64,000 bases of DNA from Nitrospirillum pindoramense. GTDB lineage: Bacteria; Pseudomonadota; Alphaproteobacteria; Azospirillales; Azospirillaceae. The stretch is from contig NZ_VITR01000017.1 in NCBI RefSeq assembly GCF_007827955.1, forward strand, positions 1 through 64,000, given 5' to 3'. The notes beneath the pieces were generated by a model. It was not told where the DNA came from. It did not search any database and saw only the letters and a list, made by a program, of their open reading frames with translations. Below are positions 18,420 through 27,852 of the stretch, piece by piece. A program made the translations under genes and the position numbers. Each line of letters begins with the position of its first letter. Within the stretch, counting starts at the first letter, position 1.

Positions 18420-19336
18420 ATGAAGCGTATCGGCGCCATCGAGCTGGGCGGGACCAAGGCCATCGTCGGGGCGGCCGTCATGGACGGCACCGCGCGCCCG
18501 ACAACCATCGACACCGTCCGCATCCCCACCACCAGCCCGGAGGAAACGCTGGCGCGCTGCGCCGACACCCTGCACGACCTGGCCGGCCGCATGGGTGGAC
18601 TGGACGCCGTGGGCATCGCCAGCTTCGGGCCCCTGCAGCTCGATCCCCGGCGCCCCGGCTATGGCGCCGTCACCCGCACGCCCAAGCCCGGCTGGGCCGG
18701 CGCCCCCGTGCGCGATACCCTTGCGGCCGCCGTGCATGACTTGAGGCCCGGCGGCGTGCCCGTCGCCATCGACACCGACGTCAACGGCGCCGCCCTGGGC
18801 GAAGGCCGCTGGGGTGCGGCCCAGGGCCTGGACAGCCATGTCTACGTCACCGTCGGCACCGGCATCGGCGTGGGGGTGGTGGTCGGCGGACGGCCGCAGC
18901 ATGGCCTGGTCCATCCCGAGGGCGGCCACCTGCTGGTGCGCCGCGACCCCGCCCGCGACCCTTACGCCGGCCATTGCCCCTATCACGGCGACTGCCTGGA
19001 GGGCCTGGCCTGCGGCCCCGCCATCGAGGCGCGCGTCGGCCGCCCCGCCACCGAGCTGGCCGACGACCACCCCGTCTGGGACCTGGTCGGCGATTATCTG
19101 GGACAGATGGCCGCCAACCTGCTGTTCACCCTGTCGCCCCAGCGCATCGTCATCGGCGGCGGGGTCGGCGCCCGGCACGGCCTGCTGGACCACGTCCGCC
19201 ACCATGCCCGCCGTCACATCGGCGGCTATATCGACCACCCCGCCGTCACCGGCGACCTCACCACCTTCATCGTCCCACCGGGCCTGGACGGCGAGTCGGG
19301 TCTGGCCGGCGCCCTGGCCCTAGGTTGGGACGCGGC
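18420..19336 (+). repeat. 917-bp direct repeat, copy 1 (fructokinase gene)
   Basis: The sequence from the ATG to the penultimate codon matches 26936-27852 with no net insertion or deletion and only a handful of base differences. Examples are A/G at 18574 (His versus Arg) and T/C at about 18813. Similarity stops abruptly at the start codon on one side and just before the stop codon on the other. Confidence 0.92.
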
Positions 19337-19340
19337 GTGA
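18420..19340 (+). CDS. ROK-family fructokinase, copy 1
   Basis: This 306-aa sugar kinase has the ATP-binding motif IGAIELGGTKAIVG at the N-terminus, and VAIDTDVNGAALGEGRWG in the sugar-binding region. It also has the zinc-binding ROK signature GHCPYHGDCLEGLACGPAIE (about 182-203), which resembles bacterial fructokinases such as B. subtilis YdhR. It should phosphorylate fructose released from sucrose by the nearby amylosucrase. The gene precedes lacI by 60 bp. It is almost identical in DNA to a second copy 8.5 kb away (26936-27852). Confidence 0.9.
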   Translation: MKRIGAIELGGTKAIVGAAVMDGTARPTTIDTVRIPTTSPEETLARCADTLHDLAGRMGGLDAVGIASFGPLQLDPRRPGYGAVTRTPKPGWAGAPVRDTLAAAVHDLRPGGVPVAIDTDVNGAALGEGRWGAAQGLDSHVYVTVGTGIGVGVVVGGRPQHGLVHPEGGHLLVRRDPARDPYAGHCPYHGDCLEGLACGPAIEARVGRPATELADDHPVWDLVGDYLGQMAANLLFTLSPQRIVIGGGVGARHGLLDHVRHHARRHIGGYIDHPAVTGDLTTFIVPPGLDGESGLAGALALGWDAA

Positions 19341-19400
19341 CCATCGGCATACCTTCCGCACCGGTGTATGGTCGCTTCATCGAACTGTCAGGATCGGGAC

Positions 19401-20513
19401 ATGGCTGACAAGCCGGCCATCGCGGCCACGACGCATTCCGATGCCACCCCGGACGGGGCGCAGCCCAGGGCCAAGACGGGCGCCGTGAAGATGGATGACA
19501 TCGCCCGCATGGCGGGGGTGTCCAAATCCACGGTGTCGCGCGCCCTGTCGGGCAGCCCGCTGGTGAATGAGGAAACGCGGGCCCGCATCCAGGTCCTGGT
19601 CGATTCCCATTCCTACCGCGTCGACACCCGGGCGCAGGGCTTGCGCAAGGGGCGCACGCACACCATCGCCGTGGTCATCCCCCTGCTGCACGAACACGAC
19701 CAGCCGATTTCCGACCCCTTCTTCCTGGAGCTGCTGGGCCATATCGCCGATGCCGTGGCCGACCACGGCTATGACCTGCTTCTGTCCAAGATCGGCCCCG
19801 GCCGGGCGTCGGGCATGGCGGACCTGGTGGATACGGGGCGCGTCGACGGGCTCATCGCCATCGGCCAAAGCACCGCCCATCTGGGCCTGGAGCGGCTGGC
19901 GGATCGCAACCTACCCCTGGTGGTGTGGGGTGCCCAACTGCCGGAACAGCATTACGTCACCGTCGGCTCCGACAACAAGGCGGGGGCCGAGCGGGCGGTG
20001 GCCCACCTGATCGCCCAGGGGCGGCGCCGCATCGTCTTCCTGGGGCAGCGGACGGTGCCGGAAATGCGTCTGCGCCACGACGGCTACGTCGCGGCACTGG
20101 CGGCGGCAGGCATCGAGCCCGACCCGGCCCTGGATGTGCCGACGCGCTTCGCCAGCGCCGCCGCGCTGACCGCCATGCGCAGCCTGATCTGCGGCGGCGC
20201 CACCTTCGACGCGGTGTTCGCCTGTTCCGACGTCATCGCCATCAGCGCCATCCGCGCGCTGCAGGACCAGGGCCTGAGGGTGCCGGAGGATGTGGCCGTG
20301 GTGGGCTATGACGACGTCCAGATGGCGGCGTTCTACAATCCCGCGCTGACCACCGTGCGCCAGGACACCGCCACCGGCGGCCGCCTGCTGGTGGACCTGC
20401 TGTTCGCCCAGATCGCCGGTCGCCCCACCCGCTCGGTCATGCTGCCGACCGAACTGGTGGTGCGGGCCAGCAGCGGCGTGGTCAGCGGAACCACCACACC
20501 AGGACCGCGGTAA
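19401..20513 (+). CDS. LacI-family regulator of the sucrose-type locus
   Basis: This 370-aa repressor has a LacI HTH at about residues 31-52 (MDDIARMAGVSKSTVSRALS), followed by the hinge and a periplasmic-binding-like sensor domain ending LPTELVVRASSG. A tail of about 30 residues precedes the HTH. ATG 19401 (MADKPAIAATTH) is preferred over 19368. Two near-identical palindromes with a central CG (22165-22180 and 22325-22342) in the symporter/TBDT promoter region fit this family's operators and are probably its targets. Its 3' end overlaps the convergent symporter gene by 32 bp. Confidence 0.9.
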   Translation: MADKPAIAATTHSDATPDGAQPRAKTGAVKMDDIARMAGVSKSTVSRALSGSPLVNEETRARIQVLVDSHSYRVDTRAQGLRKGRTHTIAVVIPLLHEHDQPISDPFFLELLGHIADAVADHGYDLLLSKIGPGRASGMADLVDTGRVDGLIAIGQSTAHLGLERLADRNLPLVVWGAQLPEQHYVTVGSDNKAGAERAVAHLIAQGRRRIVFLGQRTVPEMRLRHDGYVAALAAAGIEPDPALDVPTRFASAAALTAMRSLICGGATFDAVFACSDVIAISAIRALQDQGLRVPEDVAVVGYDDVQMAAFYNPALTTVRQDTATGGRLLVDLLFAQIAGRPTRSVMLPTELVVRASSGVVSGTTTPGPR

Positions 20514-22083
20514 GGGCCAGCAGGCCCAACGAGAGGGCGCGGTAGTTCATCCACAGCGGCTGCCCCGCCAACGTCGCCGTCTCCGCCCGGAAGACGGCGG
20601 GGGTCCATACCAGCGCCGCCCCCTCTTTCGTGGCCCCGTCCTTTGACCTGCCGTCGCCGGTGAGCAGGCTGACCACGACCAGGATGACGGCGGAGGCCAG
20701 GACCAGCAGGGGCGCCATCAGCAGGAAATGCGGCCCGCCATTGCCCAGCACCACGCAGTAGACGAACAGCCCCAGGCCCAGGACCAACCCGCCGGCGAAG
20801 GCGGCGAAGGCACCGGTTGCGTTGGCCCGGGCCCAGAACAGGCCCACCAGGAACAGGGCCACCACCGGCGGCACGGCATAGGCCAGGATGGCCTGGAGAT
20901 ACTGCCATAGCGAGCCGAAGCGGGCGATCTGCGGGGCCCACAGCACGGCCAGGCCCATGAAGGCCAGGGTGGCCAGCCGCCCCGTGGCGACCAGGCGCTT
21001 TTCCCCCAGGTGGGGCCAGCGCAGGCGCACGAAGTCCATGGTCACCAGGGTCGAGGCGGAATTGAAGGTGGAGGCCGTGGCCGACATGATGGCCGCGAGG
21101 AAGCCGGCCACCACCAGGCCGACCACGCCGGTCGGCAGCAGCTTGAACACCAGCGAGGGATAGACCAAGTCGCCCCGCGGCAGGCCGGGGAACAGCAGCA
21201 GGGCGGCGGTGCCGGGCAGCACCATCAGGAACAGCACCGGCAGCTTCAGCAGGCCGGCGAACAGGCAGCCCCAGCGGCCATGGTCGATGCTCTTCGCCGA
21301 CAGCACGCGCTGCACCATGAACTGGTTGGTGCACCAGAAATAGAAGCCGATGAGCGGCACCCCGGTGATCAGCCCCGTCCAGGGCAGCACCGGGTCGCTG
21401 GCGGGGCGGATCAGGCTCAGCATCTCCGGCTTGGTCGCGGCCATGACCACGTCCCAGCCACCCGCCTGGTTGAAAGCCATGACGGCGATGACGGCGGCGG
21501 CGGTCAGCAGCAGCACCGCCTGGATGGTTTCCGTCACCATGACCGCGGCCAGGCCCCCCGCCGTGGTGTAGATGCCGGCGCCCAGCGCCAGCAGCAGCAC
21601 GATGACGCCCATGGGCACGGCCGGAAAGGCCAGCTGGAACATCAACGCCCCACCATACAACGTCCCGGCCGTATCCACCGCGATGTTCAGGAACAGCGTC
21701 AGGCCGGAAAACAGCAGGCGTGACCGCCGGTCATAGCGCCGCTCCAGGAACTCCGGCGTGGTGTAGACCCCGGTTTTCAGCAGGAAGGGCAGCAGGAAGA
21801 TGCAGAAGAAGACCAGGACGACGCCCGCCATCCATTCATAGTCGAAAACCGCGATGCCATGGTCGTAGGCCGCCCCCGCCAAACCGATCAGCGTGGTGCT
21901 GGAGATGTTGGAGGCCAGGAGGGCCAGCCCGATGACGGGCCAGGTCTTGGATTTGTGGGCCAGGAAATAATCCGACGCCGTGCTCTGCCGCCGGCTGACC
22001 GCCAGGCCGATGGCGATGATGACCACGACATACACCAGGATGATCGCCACATCCCAGGCCCCCAGCGGACTGCCGCCGTTCAT
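20482..22083 (-). CDS. Sodium:solute symporter family (SGLT-like) sugar transporter
   Basis: This 533-aa protein has about 13-14 transmembrane segments and matches the SSS family. It begins AWDVAIILVYVVVIIAIGLAV, then has ASDYFLAHKSKTWPVIGLAL with the LLASNISSTTLIG sodium-site region. A WCTNQFMVQRVLSAKS block is characteristic of SGLT-type sugar symporters. It probably carries the sugar across the inner membrane after outer-membrane uptake by the divergent TBDT. The promoter region between the two contains a LacI-type palindrome close to this gene's start. Confidence 0.9.
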   Translation of the reverse strand: MNGGSPLGAWDVAIILVYVVVIIAIGLAVSRRQSTASDYFLAHKSKTWPVIGLALLASNISSTTLIGLAGAAYDHGIAVFDYEWMAGVVLVFFCIFLLPFLLKTGVYTTPEFLERRYDRRSRLLFSGLTLFLNIAVDTAGTLYGGALMFQLAFPAVPMGVIVLLLALGAGIYTTAGGLAAVMVTETIQAVLLLTAAAVIAVMAFNQAGGWDVVMAATKPEMLSLIRPASDPVLPWTGLITGVPLIGFYFWCTNQFMVQRVLSAKSIDHGRWGCLFAGLLKLPVLFLMVLPGTAALLLFPGLPRGDLVYPSLVFKLLPTGVVGLVVAGFLAAIMSATASTFNSASTLVTMDFVRLRWPHLGEKRLVATGRLATLAFMGLAVLWAPQIARFGSLWQYLQAILAYAVPPVVALFLVGLFWARANATGAFAAFAGGLVLGLGLFVYCVVLGNGGPHFLLMAPLLVLASAVILVVVSLLTGDGRSKDGATKEGAALVWTPAVFRAETATLAGQPLWMNYRALSLGLLALTAVLVWWFR

Positions 22084-22164
22084 CCCGTCCTCCCTTCAAC
22101 TTTTGCTTATCCTTGCTGCCGGGGCGGGCCCCAGCGGATGCACCTTGACCGCGCCGACAGGAAA

Positions 22165-22180
22165 TTGCAATCGGTTGTAT
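22165..22180. promoter_or_regulatory. Candidate LacI operator O1 (symporter side)
   Basis: TTGCAATCGGTTGTAT resembles operator O2 160 bp away, identical in the first 13 of 16 positions, with a degenerate right half-site. It lies 82 bp upstream of the symporter start codon. Confidence 0.6.
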
Positions 22181-22324
22181 AAAAATAAATGCTCCGATGC
22201 GCGGGGCGACGGGTTGGCTCATGACAGAACAGACTGACAATCCCTTGGTTAACAAAGATTAACGGGCCTTCACCGCATATCGGCATCGGTCAAATGGTGC
22301 CAATCCGCAAACTTCCAAATGACT

Positions 22325-22342
22325 GTTGCAATCGGTTGCAAC
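22325..22342. promoter_or_regulatory. Candidate LacI operator O2 (TBDT side)
   Basis: GTTGCAATCGGTTGCAAC is a near-perfect palindrome with a central CG, the hallmark of LacI/GalR operators. It lies about 85 bp upstream of the TBDT start codon and is probably bound by the LacI protein encoded at 19401. Confidence 0.7.
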
Positions 22343-22427
22343 ATGTGTTTGGGTATAGACGTCCAGAGGCGGCCGGGGAGGCCGCTCGCAATCGACAATC
22401 AAAAAAAGACAAACTAGGGAGATCGCC

Positions 22428-24920
22428 ATGAAGCGCCGTTTGGCCCGCGCCCTGCTGTTGGGCGCCGCCGTCACCGTCACGCCTGCCCTGTTCACCCCCG
22501 CCCTGGCCGACGAGGATCCCGCCCAGGACGCCGCCAAGAACCAAGCCCAGCAGGGCCTGGACCTGGATGAGATCGTCATCACCGCCACGGCCCTGCCGCA
22601 GAGCAAGTTCAACACCAGCGTCTCGGTCAGCACCCTGAACCCCGACCAGATCGCCCAGTCGTCCCCCAGCAGCGCCGCCGACATCCTGCGCAACATTCCG
22701 GGCTTCCGTGCCGAGGCGTCGGGCGGCGAAGGCAACGCCAACATCGCCGTGCGCGGCCTGCCGGTCGCCTCCGGTGGTGCCAAGTTCCTGCAGTTGCAGG
22801 AGGATGGCCTGCCCATCATGCAGTTCGGCGACATTGCCTTCGGCACCGCCGACACCTATCTGCGCGCCGACTACAATGTCTCGCGGGTGGAGGCCATCCG
22901 CGGCGGCTCCGCCTCCACCTTCGCCAGCAACGCGCCGGGCGGCGTCATCAACTTCGTCAGCGACACGGGCGAGAAGGAAGGCGGCGCCATCGGCCTGACC
23001 CGCGGCCTGGATTACAACGAGACGCGAGCCGACTTCGCCTATGGCGGCCCCATCGCCCCCGGCTGGCGCTTCCATGTCGGCGGTTATTACCACACTGGCG
23101 AGGGCCCGCGGTCCGTCGGTTATGACGACGCCATGAACGGCGGCCAGGTGAAGGCCAACGTCACGCACGACATGGAGAAGGGCTTCATCCGCCTGGACTT
23201 CAAATACCTGAACGACCGGTCGCCCGTTTACCTGCCGGTGCCGCTGGCCATTTCCGGCAGCGGCAGCAACCCGCACATCTCCTCCCTGGCCGGTTTCGAC
23301 GCGCTGAGCGGCGCCTTCCAATCGCCCTATTTCCGCAAGGACCTGGCGATAGACGCCAACGGCAACCGCCTGACCACCAACATCGGCGACGGCTATCACC
23401 CCGTCAGCACCGCGTTCGGCGGCGAGGCCTCATTCGAGGTGGCGCCCGGCTGGACGCTGGACGACAAGTTCCGCGTGGCCGACAATACCGGCGACTTCGT
23501 CGGCCCCTACCCGCAGGAGGTTGACCGCGCCTCCGTCCTGGCGACGGAAATCGGTGGCACCGGCGCCACCCTGCAATACGCCAGCGGCCCCAACGCCGGC
23601 CAGACGGTCAGCGCCGCCAGCGTGGGCGGCAACGGGCTCGCCTCCCGCATCGCCCTGTTCAACGTCAAGCTCAACGACCTGGGCACCTACACCAACGACC
23701 TGAAGGTCACCAAGACGCTGGATACCCTGCCGCTGGGCAAGGGCGCCGTCTCCTTCGGCTACTACAAGGCCCGCCAGAACATCGACATGGACTGGCACTG
23801 GAACACCTATCTCGAGACGGTCAACGGCAAGGACGGCGCGCTGCTAAACGTGCTGAACGCCAGCGGCAAGACCGTCACCTCCAACGGCCTGGTCGCTTAT
23901 GGCGAGCCCTATTGGGGCAATTGCTGCGTGCGCAGCTATGACATGCACTATGATATCGACGCGCCCTACGCCGCGGTGAACTGGGCGTGGGACAAGCTGA
24001 CGGTGGACGCCAGCCTGCGTTATGACTACGGCCATGCCTCGGGCAGCTACGCGGGCCCGACCGGCACCACCGCTTTGGACGTGAACCAGGACGGCGTGCT
24101 GCAGGTGCCGGAGCTGACGGTGCCGGTGGTCAACCAGTCGGTGGCCAACCCGGTCAACTACGACTGGCACTACATCTCCTATTCCATCGGCGCCAACTAC
24201 GCCATCGACCGCGACCTGGCGCTGTTCGTGCGCTATAGCGAGGGGGGACGCGCCAACGCCGACCGCCTGGCCTTCGGCTCCATCAACGCCGACGGCTCCA
24301 CCGCCTACCAGAACGCGGTGAACAAGGTGAAGCAGGCCGAGGGTGGCGTGAAATGGCGGTCGGACATCGGCCTCAGCGTCTTCCTGACCGGCTTCTACGC
24401 CAATACCGAGGAAGCCAACCAGGACGTGACCTCGCTGACCCAGCGCTTCATCTCCCGCGTCTATGACGCGGAGGGTGCGGAGCTGGAGGCCAGCTACCGC
24501 TATGGCGCCTTCCAACTGGACGCGGGCGTCACCTACACCCATTCCCGCATCACCAAGGATGAGATCACCCCCAGCGACGTGGGCAACGTGCCCCAGCGCC
24601 AGGCCGATTTCGTCTACCAGATCACCCCGTCCTATGTGGGCAACGACTACAGCGTGGGCGTGAACATCATCGGCACCACCGACAGCTACACCGACACCAC
24701 CAACAAGCTGGTGATGCCCGGTTATGCCCAGGTCAACCTGTTCGCGACCTACAACCTGACCAACGACATCGTCTGGTCCTTCTCCGCCAACAACCTGTTC
24801 AACACCCTGGGCCTGACGGAGGTGGATGGCACCACCGATGCCGTGCCCAGCAACGGCATCCTGCTGGCGCGGTCCATCAACGGCCGCACCTTCAAGACCG
24901 GCGTGAAGTACAGCTTCTGA
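22428..24920 (+). CDS. TonB-dependent receptor of the sucrose-type locus
   Basis: This 830-aa outer-membrane receptor has a signal peptide (1-27, ending ALA), a TonB box (DEIVITATALP, about 47), and a plug domain from about residue 60 to 180 (SAADILRNIPGF, RVEAIRGGSASTFASNAPGG). A 22-strand barrel follows, ending in GVKYSF with the terminal aromatic residue needed for assembly. Its position between the LacI operators and the amylosucrase gene suggests sucrose or a sucrose-containing oligosaccharide as substrate, as in the Xanthomonas sux locus. ATG 22428 has AGGGAG upstream. Confidence 0.92.
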   Translation: MKRRLARALLLGAAVTVTPALFTPALADEDPAQDAAKNQAQQGLDLDEIVITATALPQSKFNTSVSVSTLNPDQIAQSSPSSAADILRNIPGFRAEASGGEGNANIAVRGLPVASGGAKFLQLQEDGLPIMQFGDIAFGTADTYLRADYNVSRVEAIRGGSASTFASNAPGGVINFVSDTGEKEGGAIGLTRGLDYNETRADFAYGGPIAPGWRFHVGGYYHTGEGPRSVGYDDAMNGGQVKANVTHDMEKGFIRLDFKYLNDRSPVYLPVPLAISGSGSNPHISSLAGFDALSGAFQSPYFRKDLAIDANGNRLTTNIGDGYHPVSTAFGGEASFEVAPGWTLDDKFRVADNTGDFVGPYPQEVDRASVLATEIGGTGATLQYASGPNAGQTVSAASVGGNGLASRIALFNVKLNDLGTYTNDLKVTKTLDTLPLGKGAVSFGYYKARQNIDMDWHWNTYLETVNGKDGALLNVLNASGKTVTSNGLVAYGEPYWGNCCVRSYDMHYDIDAPYAAVNWAWDKLTVDASLRYDYGHASGSYAGPTGTTALDVNQDGVLQVPELTVPVVNQSVANPVNYDWHYISYSIGANYAIDRDLALFVRYSEGGRANADRLAFGSINADGSTAYQNAVNKVKQAEGGVKWRSDIGLSVFLTGFYANTEEANQDVTSLTQRFISRVYDAEGAELEASYRYGAFQLDAGVTYTHSRITKDEITPSDVGNVPQRQADFVYQITPSYVGNDYSVGVNIIGTTDSYTDTTNKLVMPGYAQVNLFATYNLTNDIVWSFSANNLFNTLGLTEVDGTTDAVPSNGILLARSINGRTFKTGVKYSF

Positions 24921-24927
24921 TCCTGGC

Positions 24928-25018
24928 ACCGGCTGGCGGGGCCCACCTTCCCCTCCCCAGGTGGGCGCCCGCCCTTGGGCTCTCTCTCGTGGAAACACGC
25001 CCGCCAGCCGGTCTTTTT
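24928..25018 (+). terminator. Branched terminator or attenuator between TBDT and amylosucrase
   Basis: ACCGGCTGGCGGG (24928-24940) pairs perfectly with CCCGCCAGCCGGT (25000-25012), and an inner hairpin GCCCACCT/AGGTGGGC (24941-24966) sits inside it. The outer stem is followed by TCTTTTT. This is a factor-independent terminator with a branched shape. Because the amylosucrase gene starts 26 bp later, it may act as a partial attenuator. Confidence 0.7.
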
Positions 25019-25043
25019 ATCGATCACCCTGGGATTTAACGGC

Positions 25044-26939
25044 ATGACCTCTTCCCCCTCCAGCCGGACCCCAAGCCGGGCCGAGTCCCTGCGCCAGCGC
25101 CTGGACCGCCATTGGCCGACGGCCGAGGCGCTGCTGCGCCGCCTTTATGCCGGGGTTCCGGATGTGGAGGATTGGCTGGTCCGGATGCGCAACGTCGTTT
25201 CCACGGCGGCGCTGAACCGACCGGCCCCCTTGGCGGAGCGGGACGACCGCCGGCTGGCGGAACCCGATTGGTTCCAGCGTTCCAACCAGCTGGGCTATTG
25301 CTTCTACGTGGATCGCTTCGCCGGCACGCTGGCCGGCGTCCAGGCGCGGCTGGGCTATCTGGCGGATCTGGGCGTCACCTACTTGCATGCCCTGCCCTTG
25401 CTGGCCATGCAAGCGGGCGACAACGACGGCGGCTTCGCCGTGGCCGATTACCGCGCCATCGAGCCCAGGCTGGGCCGGACGGAAGATCTGACAGCGCTGG
25501 CCCAGGCCGCGCATGGCGCCGGGATGGCGCTGTGCCTGGACGTGGTGTGCAACCATACCGCCCGCGACCATGCCTGGGCGCAGGCGGCACGGGCGGGCGA
25601 CCCGCGCTATCGCGCCTACTACCACGTGCTGGAGAGTGCGGAGTCCGTGGCCGCGTATGAGGCCACGCTGGGCCAGGTCTTCCCCAAGACAGCCCCGGGC
25701 AATTTCACGCCGGAGCCGGCGCTGGCCCGCGATGGCGGCCAGGCCTGGGTATGGACCACCTTCTATCCTTATCAATGGGACCTGAACTACGCCAACCCGG
25801 CGGTTTTCCAGGAAATGCTGGAGGTTTTGCTGCACCTGGCCAACCAGGGGGTGGACGTCTTCCGCCTGGACAGCACGCCCTTTCTGTGGAAGGCACCGGG
25901 CACCGCCTGCCGCGGACTGCCGCAAACCCATTGGGTGGTGCGGGCCTGGCGGGCGCTGCTGGCCATCGCGGCCCCCGCCGTGCTGCTGAAGGGCGAGGCC
26001 ATCGTCGATCCCGATGACGTCGTGTCCTTCTTCGGGCGGGACGACGCCACCGGGCTGCCGGCCGCCAATGAATGCCACCTGGCCTACAACAACGGCATGA
26101 TGACCGCCTTGTGGCTGGCCCAGGCGACCGGCGACGCGGCCCCCGCCCACGCCCTGCTGGACCGCCTGGCGGTCCGGCCCCGGCAAGCGGCCTGGATCAC
26201 GTATGTGCGCTGTCACGACGACATCATCTGGGATGCCCTGGCGGCCCTGATCCCGCAGGAGACGCTGCACCGGGTGTCCGCCTTCTACGCCGGCGCCACG
26301 CCTGGCAGCTACGCCCTGGGTGCCGCCTTCCAGGCGGACGGCGATGGCGCGCCCAGCACCAACGGTATGGCGGCGTCGCTGGTGGGGCTGCGGCCCGAGG
26401 GACGCCCCGGCGAGGCCGACACGGACGCGGCATTGGCGCGCCTGCTGCAACTGTACCAGGTGACCCTGGCCCTGGATGGCCTGCCGGTGCTGTACATGGG
26501 GGATGAGATCGCCTTGACCAACGCCCCGCTTGCCGGCCTGCCGGCGGGCGAAGGCCGCTGGCTGCACCGGCCGGACATGGATTGGAACCGGGCCGCCGAA
26601 CGCCATGACAGCGCCACCGCCGCGGGGACCTTTCACACAGCTTTGCGCCGCCTGATCCGGGTGCGGGCGACGCTGGACGCCCTGAGCGGCATTGAGCCGG
26701 CCCGCCCCCTCGCCGGCCTTCCCCCCGGCATCCTGGGATTTGAGCGGGTGGGGGCGCGGGCGGTCCTATGCCTGGCCAACCTGACCGGCCAAGCCGTGAC
26801 CGTGTCGCTGCCTACCACCACCGACGCCTGGCGGGACGCGGTGGCGGAGACGGCCATAGACCTGACGGCGCTGCCGTTGGGGCCGTGGCAGACGCGATGG
26901 ATCGTGGCGGCGGGGCCAACGTCCGAGGTCGCGCCATGA
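25044..26939 (+). CDS. Amylosucrase-type GH13 enzyme (amylosucrase or sucrose hydrolase)
   Basis: This 631-aa protein matches GH13 subfamily 4, which splits sucrose and either builds an alpha-1,4-glucan or releases glucose and fructose. The catalytic residues are visible: the Asp nucleophile in VFRLDSTPFLWK, the acid/base Glu in LLKGEAIVDPDDVV, and the transition-state Asp in TYVRCHDDIIWD. The N-terminal helical domain (about 1-75) and the C-terminal beta domain (about 540-625) are both present. The known pattern in Xanthomonas (SuxB) and Neisseria supports the sucrose link. The gene ends ATGA, overlapping the fructokinase start. ATG 25044 lacks a strong ribosome-binding site. Confidence 0.92.
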   Translation: MTSSPSSRTPSRAESLRQRLDRHWPTAEALLRRLYAGVPDVEDWLVRMRNVVSTAALNRPAPLAERDDRRLAEPDWFQRSNQLGYCFYVDRFAGTLAGVQARLGYLADLGVTYLHALPLLAMQAGDNDGGFAVADYRAIEPRLGRTEDLTALAQAAHGAGMALCLDVVCNHTARDHAWAQAARAGDPRYRAYYHVLESAESVAAYEATLGQVFPKTAPGNFTPEPALARDGGQAWVWTTFYPYQWDLNYANPAVFQEMLEVLLHLANQGVDVFRLDSTPFLWKAPGTACRGLPQTHWVVRAWRALLAIAAPAVLLKGEAIVDPDDVVSFFGRDDATGLPAANECHLAYNNGMMTALWLAQATGDAAPAHALLDRLAVRPRQAAWITYVRCHDDIIWDALAALIPQETLHRVSAFYAGATPGSYALGAAFQADGDGAPSTNGMAASLVGLRPEGRPGEADTDAALARLLQLYQVTLALDGLPVLYMGDEIALTNAPLAGLPAGEGRWLHRPDMDWNRAAERHDSATAAGTFHTALRRLIRVRATLDALSGIEPARPLAGLPPGILGFERVGARAVLCLANLTGQAVTVSLPTTTDAWRDAVAETAIDLTALPLGPWQTRWIVAAGPTSEVAP

Positions 26940-27852
26940 AGCGTATCGGCGCCATCGAGCTGGGCGGGACCAAGGCCATCGTCGGGGCGGCCGTCATGGA
27001 CGGCACCGCGCGCCCGACAACCATCGACACCGTCCGCATCCCCACCACCAGCCCGGAGGAAACGCTGGCGCGCTGCGCCGACACCCTGCGCGACCTGGCC
27101 GGCCGCATGGGTGGACTGGACGCCGTGGGCATCGCCAGCTTCGGGCCCCTGCAGCTCGATCCCCGGCGCCCCGGCTATGGCGCCGTCACCCGCACGCCCA
27201 AGCCCGGCTGGGCCGGCGCCCCCGTGCGCGATACCCTTGCGGCCGCCGTGCATGACTTGAGGCCCGGCGGCGTGCCCGTCGCCATCGACACCGACGTCAA
27301 CGGCGCCGCCCTGGGCGAAGGCCGCTGGGGCGCGGCCCAGGGCCTGGACAGCCATGTCTACGTCACCGTCGGCACCGGCATCGGCGTGGGGGTGGTGGTC
27401 GGCGGACGGCCGCAGCATGGCCTGGTCCATCCCGAGGGCGGCCACCTGCTGGTGCGCCGCGACCCCGCCCGCGACCCTTACGCCGGCCATTGCCCCTATC
27501 ACGGCGACTGCCTGGAGGGCCTGGCCTGCGGCCCCGCCATCGAGGCGCGCGTCGGCCGCCCCGCCACCGAGCTGGCCGACGACCACCCCGTCTGGGACCT
27601 GGTCGGCGATTATCTGGGCCAGATGGCCGCCAACCTGCTGTTCACCCTGTCGCCCCAGCGCATCGTCATCGGCGGCGGGGTCGGCGCCCGGCACGGCCTG
27701 CTGGACCACGTCCGCCACCATGCCCGCCGTCACATCGGCGGCTATATCGACCACCCCGCCGTCACCGGCGACCTCACCACCTTCATCGTCCCACCGGGCC
27801 TGGACGGCGAGTCGGGTCTGGCCGGCGCCCTGGCCCTGGGGTGGGACGCGGC
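26936..27852 (+). repeat. 917-bp direct repeat, copy 2 (fructokinase gene)
   Basis: Partner of 18420-19336, same orientation, 8516 bp apart. The two copies flank the lacI, symporter, TBDT and amylosucrase genes, so recombination between them would delete or duplicate that module. Confidence 0.92.

Noticed and set aside
18420-27852. Duplicate fructokinase genes as ends of a composite transposon
   Set aside because: There are no inverted repeats, no transposase, and similarity is limited exactly to the gene.
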